DNA from: a virus | Virus record (IMG/VR): IMGVR_UViG_3300009103_002144 | Span: 1-64,000 of that record | Direction: 5' to 3' (one strand) | Length of the DNA stretch: 64,000 bases | Shown here: one piece after another, positions 44,263-54,224 of the stretch | How positions within the stretch are numbered: position 1 is the stretch's first letter | How the letters are laid out: every line of letters starts with the position of its first letter | Position numbers and translations under genes: made by a program | Notes under the pieces: model-generated | Databases searched by the model: none | What the model saw: the letters and a program-made list of their open reading frames with translations, nothing else | Told to the model about the DNA's origin: nothing

Positions 44263-46275
44263 CTACCAATCACCGTATACAATTGAACCAGCTTTCTTGT
44301 CAAAGTAAAATCCATGAGTAGCTGTTTTCTGCTCAGGATTCGTTAGCGCGCCACAAGACGAGCTATTAAGAAGTTTTAGAGCGTTTACCGTACTTCCCGG
44401 TCGTTCCACTCGACCATCCCGTAATGCCCCATAAATCTTGGCACTATAAATATTCTTGACTTCCGTGGCGGAGAGAGCTTTATCCCACAACGCAGCGTCT
44501 GCTAGATAGCAGGGTTTACTGTTGGCACCCAACACACCATCCCAGTTCGCTCCGGTATCGTTGAAGTAGCCACCAATTGTCGCGCGCTGTGCGAACGAGG
44601 TTTCGATACCGCCGACCTCCGTGTTTGGGACATTGGGAATCTCTATACACGGAGTTAGGTTTGATTGGGCGCCGGCTACCAAAGTCCCATCATAATAAAT
44701 TGACCAAGGATCATTCGACCCATCACACTTTGTCGCGTCGAAGACGGCAACAAAGTGGTGGAAGGTATTTTTCGAAATAGTGCCAGCAATGCTAGTGTAT
44801 AAATTATCGGTATCGGAACCCACAGACCCCTTCCGGATTGCCTTTATATAGTCATTTCCACCACTCGCCTCAATCCAAAAATTGATGAATGGTACGAAAT
44901 CACCGCTGGGACCGCCGAAGACATTAAAGAGGGTACCCATCTCCCCCGCGCTAGGATTATTCACATTAGCACCAGCGTTACCAATCTGGACCCAGCAAGC
45001 ATATGTAAATGACTTTGCCGTGCCAGCAGTAAAGTTACCACCAATGAGATCGTTCAATGATCCCGACGTTAAACCGAATATATCCAGCTGACAAGATCCA
45101 TCAAATAGAGCAGAGCCCTTCTGGATAAACGCACTTGGTGCGTTGGTATTGGGTTCCATAGCGTTCATGCCAAGAAATGTACTACGTGCAAGTGACGAGC
45201 TCAACACACTTGAATTGGGGATCTCATACCAGGAGGCAAAGACACCCCCATATCCACCAGTGCCGATCGGCGGGGAGCCGGGCCATGCTGACTTATCTCG
45301 ATAGGCGCCGGTCGCACTCTTTGCTATATCGTCTAGAGTAAACCGCCACCAACCTATCAAGTCATCTCCACTCGTATAGTATTGACCTGGAATTGATTGC
45401 CATCTAGCATTGAGATCATACTGCACGAGCGGGGATGGCGTATTTGGCTGCTGGGCGTAAATTTTTGAATATATAATTTCGTGAACGTCTGTCGAGATAT
45501 AGGGGCTGATATCTTCTCGTACGAGACCCTGATATCCCTGTAAAGGCTGAGCTGAATATGGGTCGGTCCAGGATGCGGATACAGCCGTAAAAGACATTCT
45601 TGAAGCAACGGGAATATCTCTTGCATGAAATGCCGCCATCTGACTTGGTCCATCAAAAAAAGGAGTCAAAGGGGGCGCAGACTGATACCAGGTGTCTGTT
45701 ATCTCAGTACTCCCAAATGATGTCTCTGAAAATGATCCTACAACGGCCCCACGAGGTCCACGACCTTCATGCTTTAAGTCAATATAGCCTAAAATTTCTC
45801 GTCTTATGTCAAATACTTCTATCACTCCATCAAATTCATGATCAGGAAGAATTCCCGCATTCCATAAGTTGGCTGGCCACATGGTGTGGCCTGGATCTTG
45901 AAGATACGATACAGGATCAAAACCGCTGATATCTGCAAATGGTTCGCCCCGTTGAGTTGTTGGGGCCTGTCCAAAGGTCATTCTCTCAAGATCGAATCCA
46001 ATTCTTGTAGAGATTACAGAGCCACTAACTCCCCGCATATCAGCTGTATCATTATTTATGACTAATGAATCATCAAACTCATTTTCAGAAAGTGGTGAGG
46101 AGCCCTTATACAGCTTTGTTCGTGCCCCCGAGCCGATACGAGGTAAAAGACTTCCGAAATAGGCAGCATCTGTATTTGCATAAATTCCCTGATAAGAGTA
46201 TATAATGGACCCAGAAGGTGAGGCTGTTGAGCCCCTCGTCCGGCTACCGCTCAAAACTCTTTGTGTCGTTCCCAT
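44263..46275 (-). CDS. Structural protein with a LamG-like domain (670 aa)
   Basis: The N-terminal 300 residues are Ser/Gly/Pro-rich and beta-type. A LamG-like domain spans about residues 310-640: LIGWWRFTLDD, SALFDGSCQLDIF, FTYACWVQIG, HHFVAVFDATK, WSIYYDGTLVAG and YLADAALWDKALSATEVKNI. These are the usual strands of this fold, including the closing 'LSATEV' helix-turn. The start overlaps the previous stop (TAATG), linking it to the 1225-residue gene. It is likely a baseplate-peripheral or fibre-associated glycan-binding protein. Confidence 0.87.
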   Translation of the reverse strand: MGTTQRVLSGSRTRGSTASPSGSIIYSYQGIYANTDAAYFGSLLPRIGSGARTKLYKGSSPLSENEFDDSLVINNDTADMRGVSGSVISTRIGFDLERMTFGQAPTTQRGEPFADISGFDPVSYLQDPGHTMWPANLWNAGILPDHEFDGVIEVFDIRREILGYIDLKHEGRGPRGAVVGSFSETSFGSTEITDTWYQSAPPLTPFFDGPSQMAAFHARDIPVASRMSFTAVSASWTDPYSAQPLQGYQGLVREDISPYISTDVHEIIYSKIYAQQPNTPSPLVQYDLNARWQSIPGQYYTSGDDLIGWWRFTLDDIAKSATGAYRDKSAWPGSPPIGTGGYGGVFASWYEIPNSSVLSSSLARSTFLGMNAMEPNTNAPSAFIQKGSALFDGSCQLDIFGLTSGSLNDLIGGNFTAGTAKSFTYACWVQIGNAGANVNNPSAGEMGTLFNVFGGPSGDFVPFINFWIEASGGNDYIKAIRKGSVGSDTDNLYTSIAGTISKNTFHHFVAVFDATKCDGSNDPWSIYYDGTLVAGAQSNLTPCIEIPNVPNTEVGGIETSFAQRATIGGYFNDTGANWDGVLGANSKPCYLADAALWDKALSATEVKNIYSAKIYGALRDGRVERPGSTVNALKLLNSSSCGALTNPEQKTATHGFYFDKKAGSIVYGDW

Positions 46276-49200
46276 TATATCTTCCTAACCTGCGCTATCA
46301 ATTGTCTCAAAAGAATTATTCCTTTTAGATTTCTTCTTGTGCTTTCACCAAGATAAACATCACCATATTGATGAGCAACCTTTGCACGCTCAAGTGCGTG
46401 GCTCTCCAGGATGAAATTAAATCCAAGGTAATTCGTTTTTCGAGGTATTAGATTCTCAATCATAACATCGAACGAATCATCTAGCCAGCGGAAAAAATCA
46501 AAGAAGTTCTTATAGTTTACTGTATCTGTAAGTCTATTGAAATAAACTTTCCGAAGATCAGCAAGCCCAGGGTATTCTTCTGCAAACATTAGTTCTGGAG
46601 CACCGAGAATATTATCTAATGAATCAAGGGTCGCAAAAATCTGCATTATATCTTCATTCAGTGCTTGCATAACAGAGAACTCTATAGCAAATCGGGCATC
46701 GTCTTTTGGCTCATAAGCTCGAGGCATTTCATATATTGGTGCCGGTCGGCCTCCTATCTCAAAAAGATTCTTACCCTCTGTAAATCCTGCGATTCTTACC
46801 TTGTTCTCTTGTGTAAGTTCATCGTAATATGCAGATAGAGCACTAAAATCAAACCTTTCAGGAACCAGCACTCCCTTTGATACTTCAAACCCTCTTAATA
46901 TTGCGCCATACTCTGATGCTGTTACGAACAAAGACCCACCAGCCATACCTGCCTCAACTGTCATTCCGCCAATATAGGGAACTGCGGATCTGTTCAATTT
47001 AGACTGTTGCGAGAAATCTATTAATTGTAGCGTACCATTAGATAAAGACTCTGTTACAGGTTGATCGCAAGAAATGTTAAGTCGTAACCTATTGAAAGAC
47101 CCTGTCGCACTCTGTGCAAACGAAAAATTCTTTAGTGGGTCTTCAACGCCCACGGACTTGAAATTTCGGACGTGCTCTTTGACTTCATCCTTCGTTAATG
47201 CTTTCGAGAAAAACCTTAGATGACTAACCTTACCAGAAAAGTTAGTTGTTCGAGGAGCAGATGCTGATACTTCTGTGTGGTTATTTAAGAAACCAATTGA
47301 CGAATCTATCCCCAGAGATTGAGAACCAATCGTTATAAATGAGCCGGACGTATTCTCAGTTGTGATTCTTTGAAATAAGTTTTTATTGGGGTCATCGGCC
47401 TCGGCCCACATAGAAGAAGTGGTATAAAATTCTCTAATTGTTCCGTTCTCTTGTCTAGCAACATTCAAGAAATAGCTAGAAGATACTGCATTACCAATTT
47501 CATCACACCGCTTTCGGCCGGCTGACACATACCACTTGTCACCCGAAAATACGTTTACTCCGCTTAGAGTAAGTTCGATCAATGGAGCAGCTTGTTCATC
47601 ACCCGCTTTCCAGCCCGGGCGAGCAAATAACTTTATATTATAGTCTGACGGATTCGCAACCACGTTAAGCAAAAGAGGTTGTTCTGATGCTGCGGCTGTC
47701 CCTTCTGTTCTAGAGCCTGCGCCAGTTGTGTGGAGCCTGAATAAGCTCTGTGATTTTCTCCATTCTATTGTTGGGACAAACTTAAATCTGCCCTCTACAG
47801 TCCAGCTACCGGAAGTTAATAAGCCGTCATTCTTACCATCTGATATACCCCAGGGGAAGTAAGGTTTTATAGCATGACCCTCAATCCATACTTGTGTATT
47901 TTCGTCCACGAAGGTTGAGCTAGCTGATAATGGTGGCCACCCAAACTCGACCCTAGAAGAAGAGAGATACGTAGATATGAGATTTGAGCGATTACCATAA
48001 AACCCTTGTGCTTGAAGACTCCCAATTTTTCCAGCCAAACTACCAGAGAAATTAGCCATGCTCGAAATCTCAGTTATATTTTGTCTTGAGCTGCCAAGAC
48101 GAAACTCTGGTGATCCACCATATTCAATAAATCGAAACATTCTGTTGGGATCTATACCTGATGCTCTAAACAGTGACTTGATGGCATGTGTTGTTCCTTT
48201 TGACGAAAATATATCTCTTAAATTAATCAACACCCTTCGCCACATTTCATTTTGAACATTCAAAAGATTTCCAACGGGATTATCTCCGGCAACATCTTCT
48301 CCTTCAAAAAGTTGGCTATGTGTAGCATTTCTGTACATGTTCGGAAGCTTAAATCCGTAATAATCCGCCAAGAATGGTAAGAATTGGTCTGCTATAGATT
48401 CATGACGATCATAATCAATGTGAACAAGATTACTAACATGATCCAGCATCTGCTTTAGCTCATCGAACTCTCTAGCCCACATAAACAACATTGATGAAAT
48501 AATCTGGGGTTGACCCATACGAGCACCACCAGGAGCAGAGTTGCTAGCTGGCTGATCAGCTGCTCCCTGAATTCCCTCAAGAAGTGTTCCACTCGCGTCA
48601 CCACCTACGCTATAATCAGACTGTGCTGCCATTTCCATATAGTGCGCAGGAACCAATTTCGTAATCGTGTTCGGATTATTCGCATCATATTGTGATGCGC
48701 TCATCAGAAGACCTTCATTCATCGTAATAACTGACGGATATGATGGAAATAACACCGGACTTATTACGGCGTTTTCGAACCTCTGGATTGAAGGATAAAA
48801 CTTTTCAGACCGAACGTAAGTTTCGTAATTTGTGATTCTAGAGTGGAGCGAATTTCCGCTGTGGTCTAAGACAACATCTTTATTGGTATAAGATCCTGTC
48901 GGTTCATTAAAGCGCATATTCAATAAAAGAGAATCATCATCAGCAAAAACGATTCGAGGGTTATTATATTTTAGCTGCCTTCTGGTCCTGCACTTATCCC
49001 ACACACGGAACTTATTCAAAGATCCGCTCAAAGTCTTATCAGGTGTGAAGATAACTTGCTCATTTTCAGTAGTGATCTGTGATCCTGTACCGATAAGCAA
49101 AGAATTTCCCTGTGTATTTATCATCCCAAAATTAAATCGAGGGGATTGAGCAACTACTTTACTACCGCTTGTTATCTCTAATCTTTGGATGTCAGAGTTA

Positions 49201-49952
49201 CGATTATACCCAAAAGAAAGATTGTAGAACTTCCCTTTTTCAATCTCATACTCCGCTGTTTGATAATTACTGCCGCTCACCACAGCAAACCCAATACTGG
49301 CCTCTTGTATAGACGTCGACTCCATGAGGTAAGCGCCGTATCCTACACCAGCATCGGAAAAATGATGAAAAATGAATTGGTTATCATTCACCTGGGTAGG
49401 GAGTGCAAGATCAAGTTCAACGAATATACTGCTATTTCTTGGGTTCAGAACAGTCAAGCCGGAATTATTCTTTGATAGTGATGGAAAAAGAACACCTGCT
49501 TTATCTATAACTTCGATATACGGACCTGGCCCAGAACCTACTGTTGCATTACTACCGCTAAAGGACAGATACCCTCTATAGCTTGGATATCTATCCACGA
49601 TATGCTTTTCCCAGCCCGTTAACTGGTCAAGCCAATCGTTATACTCTTTCTTTGTACCATCAAAAGGAAATCGATTGATGATCTTTTCAAACAAGATATT
49701 AACATTTGCTTCAGCAGAGCAAAAGAAGGTGTGGTTTTCCCACTTTGACCAATCTGTTGGTAATTGCTGCGTTGACTTAAGTGGCGAACCGGGAGGGTCA
49801 TAACGAAATGAACCAGTTGGAGACATTGGTTCCTGTGAGCCAGACAACGAATCTTGTGTCTGACCTCTTAAAACACCGGAAGAATTTGTGTATCTTCGAA
49901 TAACATTAGGTGTAAATAATCTTTGACCTTCGAAGACTCTCTTTTTAGCCAT
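46275..49952 (-). CDS. Large baseplate-type protein: gpI/gp7-like tail domain flanked by LamG-like domains
   Basis: A 1225-residue protein. About residues 170-380 and 740-940 look LamG-like (SIFVELDLAL, FNLSFGYNR-type strands, LNKFRVWDKCRTRRQLKYNN; GSWTVEGRFKF, VSHLRFFSKALTKDEVKEH). Between them, about 485-610, is a helical segment with FLPFLADYYGFKLP, a conserved Arg region, and SSKGTTHAIKSLFRASGI. This resembles the P2 gpI / TIGR02242 phage tail domain, which is related in role to the T4 gp7 wedge subunit. It follows the gp25 and gp6 type genes, the same W-J-I order as in P2. The C-terminus is helical (FFDFFRWLDDSFDVMIENL). The assignment as a wedge protein is inference. Confidence 0.88.
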   Translation of the reverse strand: MAKKRVFEGQRLFTPNVIRRYTNSSGVLRGQTQDSLSGSQEPMSPTGSFRYDPPGSPLKSTQQLPTDWSKWENHTFFCSAEANVNILFEKIINRFPFDGTKKEYNDWLDQLTGWEKHIVDRYPSYRGYLSFSGSNATVGSGPGPYIEVIDKAGVLFPSLSKNNSGLTVLNPRNSSIFVELDLALPTQVNDNQFIFHHFSDAGVGYGAYLMESTSIQEASIGFAVVSGSNYQTAEYEIEKGKFYNLSFGYNRNSDIQRLEITSGSKVVAQSPRFNFGMINTQGNSLLIGTGSQITTENEQVIFTPDKTLSGSLNKFRVWDKCRTRRQLKYNNPRIVFADDDSLLLNMRFNEPTGSYTNKDVVLDHSGNSLHSRITNYETYVRSEKFYPSIQRFENAVISPVLFPSYPSVITMNEGLLMSASQYDANNPNTITKLVPAHYMEMAAQSDYSVGGDASGTLLEGIQGAADQPASNSAPGGARMGQPQIISSMLFMWAREFDELKQMLDHVSNLVHIDYDRHESIADQFLPFLADYYGFKLPNMYRNATHSQLFEGEDVAGDNPVGNLLNVQNEMWRRVLINLRDIFSSKGTTHAIKSLFRASGIDPNRMFRFIEYGGSPEFRLGSSRQNITEISSMANFSGSLAGKIGSLQAQGFYGNRSNLISTYLSSSRVEFGWPPLSASSTFVDENTQVWIEGHAIKPYFPWGISDGKNDGLLTSGSWTVEGRFKFVPTIEWRKSQSLFRLHTTGAGSRTEGTAAASEQPLLLNVVANPSDYNIKLFARPGWKAGDEQAAPLIELTLSGVNVFSGDKWYVSAGRKRCDEIGNAVSSSYFLNVARQENGTIREFYTTSSMWAEADDPNKNLFQRITTENTSGSFITIGSQSLGIDSSIGFLNNHTEVSASAPRTTNFSGKVSHLRFFSKALTKDEVKEHVRNFKSVGVEDPLKNFSFAQSATGSFNRLRLNISCDQPVTESLSNGTLQLIDFSQQSKLNRSAVPYIGGMTVEAGMAGGSLFVTASEYGAILRGFEVSKGVLVPERFDFSALSAYYDELTQENKVRIAGFTEGKNLFEIGGRPAPIYEMPRAYEPKDDARFAIEFSVMQALNEDIMQIFATLDSLDNILGAPELMFAEEYPGLADLRKVYFNRLTDTVNYKNFFDFFRWLDDSFDVMIENLIPRKTNYLGFNFILESHALERAKVAHQYGDVYLGESTRRNLKGIILLRQLIAQVRKI

Positions 49953-51508
49953 TACGAAACAACCCTAAAATTAATTTCTGGTACCTTCACAAGCCTCTCG
50001 AGGCCTCTATCGACGAGCAATAGGTCAACGGTCAGCTGCCTATTTGCGGGAAGGCCAGAGGTCCTAAATTGCATATACATACCTGAACCATCTGTCGATA
50101 CGCGGGTGCTCTGGTATGTCTTATCAAAATCAATGATAACAGTACCGGTCTGTACATCTTTTATCCTATAATACGCTTCATCTATGATAATCGTTTCTAG
50201 CTTTCGAGGAAGCTTATAAGCTTTTTTATTCGAATCAGCGTCCAAATCTTCTACGAAAAACCTAATCGTTGCCTCAACATTCTGTTCATATTCAGGCTGC
50301 GCTCCCACAGGAGTAAAGAGAAGTCTTCTATTTGAAAATCCGCCGACAACGCGCTCTGGTTTTTTGACAGTAATCGAGCCAGTATAAAATCCTACGGTCT
50401 TATCCATAGAAGACCAGATCTCTTGTAATTTTAGCTCGTTATTATGCTTAAGTGTTTGAAAGAAATTCGAATCGAATTGTGATAAGTTGAATGTGCCAGA
50501 ATATACTCCCGTCATTCCCTGACCTGTCGTACTACCGGTATGCTGAGAAGCTGTAACATAGATATTCGCCTCTCTAGCAGTATCGCCTGAAGACGAAACA
50601 AATCTTAAAAGAATACAATCCTGACCCTGAAGCTTTGTTAGCGATGACCCACTAACCAGCGCCGCTGGACGACCAGCTGTGAGGTTTCGTAAGAATAAGC
50701 TTGACGATACGTTAAAAAGAAGACCTTTGTGTTTATCCTGAATACTATCGTCCCAAGTAAACACAAGTCGAGGTGTTATCAGCGGATCTCTTGCATGACG
50801 GGAAGCAAATCGTTTTACGAACCGAGTTTTTCTATCACTTTCATAAGTACCACTGTACGTTATTCGAAATCCATGATTTTGTACGATATTTGCTATTGAT
50901 GCAGAAACAACTTTCGTAACATTAAGAGATAATTTTCCGGGACCCTCCCTAAAATACTGGGTTGAACCAAAATCAATCGTCTCGCTACCTATTGCACCGC
51001 TGATCATATAATCTATATCTTCATCCCCCATAAAGCCTCGAGCACCTGACCCAGAAGTGTTCCATAACATTACTGATGTGGGAGAATAAGAAGCGGTGAT
51101 AAAGTTCGCGGCGTCGATATCACTAAACTGTGCTACATTTCTACCAGAGCCCTCGCTCCAAGATCTAGAAAGTGGAAACGCTACAATCTTAAAGTCCTCT
51201 GGGACTGGGGCACCGAGAACCGCTTCGAATAATTCAAGCTTTACCTGAAATGATGGATGATTGATATCAAGAGAAGAAGATGTAAGATCAGATACTTCGT
51301 TATAATCAAATTTTATCAGGATCCGAGAAAGCTCATCAACAGAAGAAGTTATTCTGGTGGATGCTGAAATATATGATGACTCATCCCACAGCTTAAATAA
51401 ATCAAGTGTACCAGCTCTACCAACGTTGGCGTCAGTGGCCTTGAACTTGTTGTCTATTACCTTATTTGTAATGTACGTGTCTGCGCTAGCTGTCAGGATA
51501 TAAAACAT
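49952..51508 (-). CDS. Baseplate-region structural protein, possible DNRLRE-type beta fold
   Basis: A 518-residue protein. Its first 250 residues follow the pattern of DNRLRE-like beta-sandwich domains: ADTYITN at the start, RILIKFDY, VKLELFEA, FPLSRSWSEGSG, LSLNVTKVVSASI and RLVFTWDD. The second half contains more strands (GVYSGTFNLS, GFYTGSITVKKPERV) and ends in a small beta domain. The gene is one of the baseplate series (after gp6, overlapping the 1225-residue gene by TAATG). It is probably a baseplate or proximal-fibre adaptor; no T4 equivalent is certain. Confidence 0.82.
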   Translation of the reverse strand: MFYILTASADTYITNKVIDNKFKATDANVGRAGTLDLFKLWDESSYISASTRITSSVDELSRILIKFDYNEVSDLTSSSLDINHPSFQVKLELFEAVLGAPVPEDFKIVAFPLSRSWSEGSGRNVAQFSDIDAANFITASYSPTSVMLWNTSGSGARGFMGDEDIDYMISGAIGSETIDFGSTQYFREGPGKLSLNVTKVVSASIANIVQNHGFRITYSGTYESDRKTRFVKRFASRHARDPLITPRLVFTWDDSIQDKHKGLLFNVSSSLFLRNLTAGRPAALVSGSSLTKLQGQDCILLRFVSSSGDTAREANIYVTASQHTGSTTGQGMTGVYSGTFNLSQFDSNFFQTLKHNNELKLQEIWSSMDKTVGFYTGSITVKKPERVVGGFSNRRLLFTPVGAQPEYEQNVEATIRFFVEDLDADSNKKAYKLPRKLETIIIDEAYYRIKDVQTGTVIIDFDKTYQSTRVSTDGSGMYMQFRTSGLPANRQLTVDLLLVDRGLERLVKVPEINFRVVS

Positions 51509-51514
51509 TTTTTA

Positions 51515-53359
51515 CTATCTCACTGTTACTACGATGTCTTTGTTAGGATATTTCAATTCAAAAATACTTCCAGGTGGGCCTACGACCATCTGTTGGTATG
51601 TGTTGCCATCAACACTAAATGATATGTCACTGTAAGTTCTTTCCTGAACAACGCCCGTTAAGTTTACGAGCTTAATATCGACCATCGACATTACCCCCTC
51701 ACTGTTTAGTACAGAATTGATTATATCTGCATAAGCGATAGGCATATCAATTTGCATGTTGTCTGTCTTAAGAAGTTGTGTTAATCGATTTATTATCGTC
51801 TGTGCGACCTGAGACTTATTCGAGTCAGGGTGAGCAACGATATCCACATTTACTGCAAAATTTATTATTCTTGCATCTAGAATATCATAAGCATCACTAA
51901 CCGCCCTAAACTCATTCAAATAAATCCTAAGATTTTTCTTCAATGTATCTGACGACATTTTTAACTTCTTCCGCTTATCACGAGAAACAATGAAGATCAA
52001 TGAGGCAAGAGAATTAATGGGATTGGGTCGGATACCCACTCTGTACACTCTTCCGAACTGATTAGGTAATGTGTAAACCCTAGCAATCAAGTCTTCCTTA
52101 GTAATTATTCGTGATTGCGCTGCGCGACTTGATGGGATCAATGCTCTAAGCTCGCTAATAGTCGGAGCGCGGTCGCCATCAAGAGCCGGTAAAGCATTTG
52201 AACAATCAACAGACCCTCTCACTTGAGATGCCTCAGCGGCACTGGCGGTGGATGAAAATTTTAGAAAAAGAGTCGTTATTGTCCTTATTGTCTCGGATCC
52301 GACGTTATGCTTCAGGCCGCCGCCGGCGCGATAAGTGATGGTAAGCACAGTGTTTCTTGGAGATATACCCAGGGTTTGTGTTTGAAGCATTGAGTTTGGG
52401 TCGATCGTAAAACGTGAAAACGTCGTTTTTCCATATAAGGGTAATGCCAATTCAGAGGGATCTGGAATAATGTCATTATCTAACGTCTTTGCATTTCCGG
52501 CGCCGAATCTAATAGTTGTTAATTTGGTGTTGTAATCGTAGTTCTTTATGAATCGATACGGCGCTGGTATAACTTCAAGATTATAGCCAACGCTCTCGCT
52601 GTCTTCTGAAAGATTAATTATCTTCCTAAAAACGGTATCTTGTGAAAGCGATTCTACCTCGTAATACACATTACCATCGCTATCCTTTACACTAACAATA
52701 TCTGTAACGTTTTCATCTGGAAGAGTTAACGTTCGAAATGGCTTATGGATGTTCGGTATTTTTGTCTTCCACTCTTTTCTTACACCAGACAAACATAAGC
52801 CATCTCGCATCACCACGTAATTAGTGGGAGTACCATCCTCCGCAGTTTCAACAACCACTGATTCATAAAGATAATTTCCGTCTTTGTCTTTTTCAGCAAA
52901 ATCTAAGTCTTGTAGAAGGTTGAATGGAATACCATCATTAGACGTAAAGATGGATAGGGCTCCCACTGTTGGAAGTAATGAAGATTTCGGAGTTGTTATC
53001 CCATTTACTGTTTCACCCGGAATCTGAAAATATACTTTTACCATGACAACAGAGGGAGTGGCGCCGTGAACTTTCACACCGGCATTGCGCAAATGCTTTT
53101 GGATATTTTTTACTTCAATAGCAGAAGACCAGTTAAGCTCGTTGAACTGGTGGTCCATATAAAAGGACATCGTATCGCCAACAAACGCAGCCATATCCAG
53201 TAAAAGCCCTCCAAGACTAGCTTCGGAAAAATCTTGTATCTTATCTGAGAAATATAACTTTGCATGTTGATACAAAGAATTGCGAAAAGACTCAAAGTCT
53301 TTTGCCAAGTAATTTCTTTTATTTTCATTTTTTAGACTTCGCTTTACATTTATGGCCAT
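51515..53359 (-). CDS. 6: Baseplate wedge protein, T4 gp6 / gpJ type
   Basis: A 614-residue baseplate J-like protein. In T4, gp6 dimers form the inner ring that joins the wedges and opens when the sheath contracts. Family features are visible: an N-terminal RNYLAKDFESFRNSLYQHA region, GLLLDMAAFVGDTMSFYMDH and ELNWSSAIEVKNIQKHLRNAG, a beta-rich middle with TIRFGAGN, and a C-terminal domain with SRAAQSRIITKEDLIARVYT and repeated alpha/beta segments. The N-terminal start MAINVKRSL is typical. It follows the gp25 gene by three bases. Confidence 0.93.
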   Translation of the reverse strand: MAINVKRSLKNENKRNYLAKDFESFRNSLYQHAKLYFSDKIQDFSEASLGGLLLDMAAFVGDTMSFYMDHQFNELNWSSAIEVKNIQKHLRNAGVKVHGATPSVVMVKVYFQIPGETVNGITTPKSSLLPTVGALSIFTSNDGIPFNLLQDLDFAEKDKDGNYLYESVVVETAEDGTPTNYVVMRDGLCLSGVRKEWKTKIPNIHKPFRTLTLPDENVTDIVSVKDSDGNVYYEVESLSQDTVFRKIINLSEDSESVGYNLEVIPAPYRFIKNYDYNTKLTTIRFGAGNAKTLDNDIIPDPSELALPLYGKTTFSRFTIDPNSMLQTQTLGISPRNTVLTITYRAGGGLKHNVGSETIRTITTLFLKFSSTASAAEASQVRGSVDCSNALPALDGDRAPTISELRALIPSSRAAQSRIITKEDLIARVYTLPNQFGRVYRVGIRPNPINSLASLIFIVSRDKRKKLKMSSDTLKKNLRIYLNEFRAVSDAYDILDARIINFAVNVDIVAHPDSNKSQVAQTIINRLTQLLKTDNMQIDMPIAYADIINSVLNSEGVMSMVDIKLVNLTGVVQERTYSDISFSVDGNTYQQMVVGPPGSIFELKYPNKDIVVTVR

Positions 53360-53362
53360 CTT

Positions 53363-53860
53363 TTATCCTGCACTGTATATTAGTATCTCCATACCTCTTT
53401 CTTTCATTCGGATGCGTGGAACACTATAGGTTAATTTTACGCCTACTTTTGCGACCTGCTTATTATCAAAAAGTTCAACTACCGGTTCGAACGTAGCTAA
53501 TGCAACAAACGGCATCCACCGATTAACTGCTAATGTTATTCTTCTCATCGCTTCATTCGCCCCGGAGTCAGACTGCATCTCGAAAGCTAATTCCATTAAA
53601 TTAGCACCAAAATGGGGAAAGCCCAACCTCTCACCATGATTTGTTAAAATCAAATTAATAAGATTATCATGTATCTGATCTGCGAAGGATGTGTTCATTT
53701 TAAGAAACCCTTCGCCTGATTCTGCAACGGTAACCGGAGTCTTAATTCCTACCGGTGGAGCAGCCGTACGACGTGCATCAATCTCAGCCTGACGTTCATA
53801 TTCAGTGCCTACAGACCTAAAATCGTATTTTTTAACGTTCGCTCTTCTAGTTACAGCCAT
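53363..53860 (-). CDS. 25: Baseplate wedge protein, gp25-like (gpW type)
   Basis: A 165-residue protein of the gp25-like family, a small wedge subunit present in nearly all contractile tails, which starts sheath assembly and contacts gp6. The core NLINLILTNHGERLGFPHFG, MELAFEMQ, RITLAVNRWMPFVAL and the VKLTYSVP strand match the fold. An extended N-terminus of about 60 residues (basic, then Pro/Gly) precedes it. GGTGG lies before ATG 53860. T4 gp25 is shorter (132 residues). Confidence 0.94.
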   Translation of the reverse strand: MAVTRRANVKKYDFRSVGTEYERQAEIDARRTAAPPVGIKTPVTVAESGEGFLKMNTSFADQIHDNLINLILTNHGERLGFPHFGANLMELAFEMQSDSGANEAMRRITLAVNRWMPFVALATFEPVVELFDNKQVAKVGVKLTYSVPRIRMKERGMEILIYSAG

Positions 53861-53927
53861 GATAAACCACCCATACTAAATATTTGCCCGCAAAAATAGT
53901 GATGAGCTAAGTCACACATAGCCGCAT

Positions 53928-54215
53928 CTATAACAGCGTGCCGGTACCCGAACCCATACCCGCTCCAGCAACTGGACACGCACCAGCGGGTGCAAGCGGC
54001 GCCGCAATACCGGCAAGTACTGTTATTACGGTCGTTTGTACAACCGCTGAGGTCGTATACGAATGTATGGCCATGCCCAAAGCATCGCCAAGAGCCTTGT
54101 TAATGTCAGATGGTGATGTACCAGACTCGGCCGCCTCTGGAATACTTTTTCTCGCGTCCTCTAAAGCTAACCAAATATCTAATTGTAATAATGGTAACGC
54201 TGCTGATAATGGCAT
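53928..54215 (-). CDS. Small Ala/Gly-rich protein between hub and gp25 genes
   Basis: A 95-residue protein with a textbook ribosome binding site (AAGGAGGAATT) before ATG 54215, which supports it as a real gene. The first 55 residues are helical (LLQLDIWLALEDARKSIPE). The last 40 are hydrophobic and rich in Ala, Gly, Pro and Val, possibly membrane-active or buried in a complex. No family is recognised. Its position between baseplate genes suggests a hub or tail-assembly accessory role. Confidence 0.78.
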   Translation of the reverse strand: MPLSAALPLLQLDIWLALEDARKSIPEAAESGTSPSDINKALGDALGMAIHSYTTSAVVQTTVITVLAGIAAPLAPAGACPVAGAGMGSGTGTLL

Positions 54216-54224
54216 AATTCCTCC

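Noticed and set aside
53861-53927. Gap between the 95-residue gene and gp25 as a terminator site
   Set aside because: No stable stem followed by a T-run on the minus strand; only an AT-rich segment.
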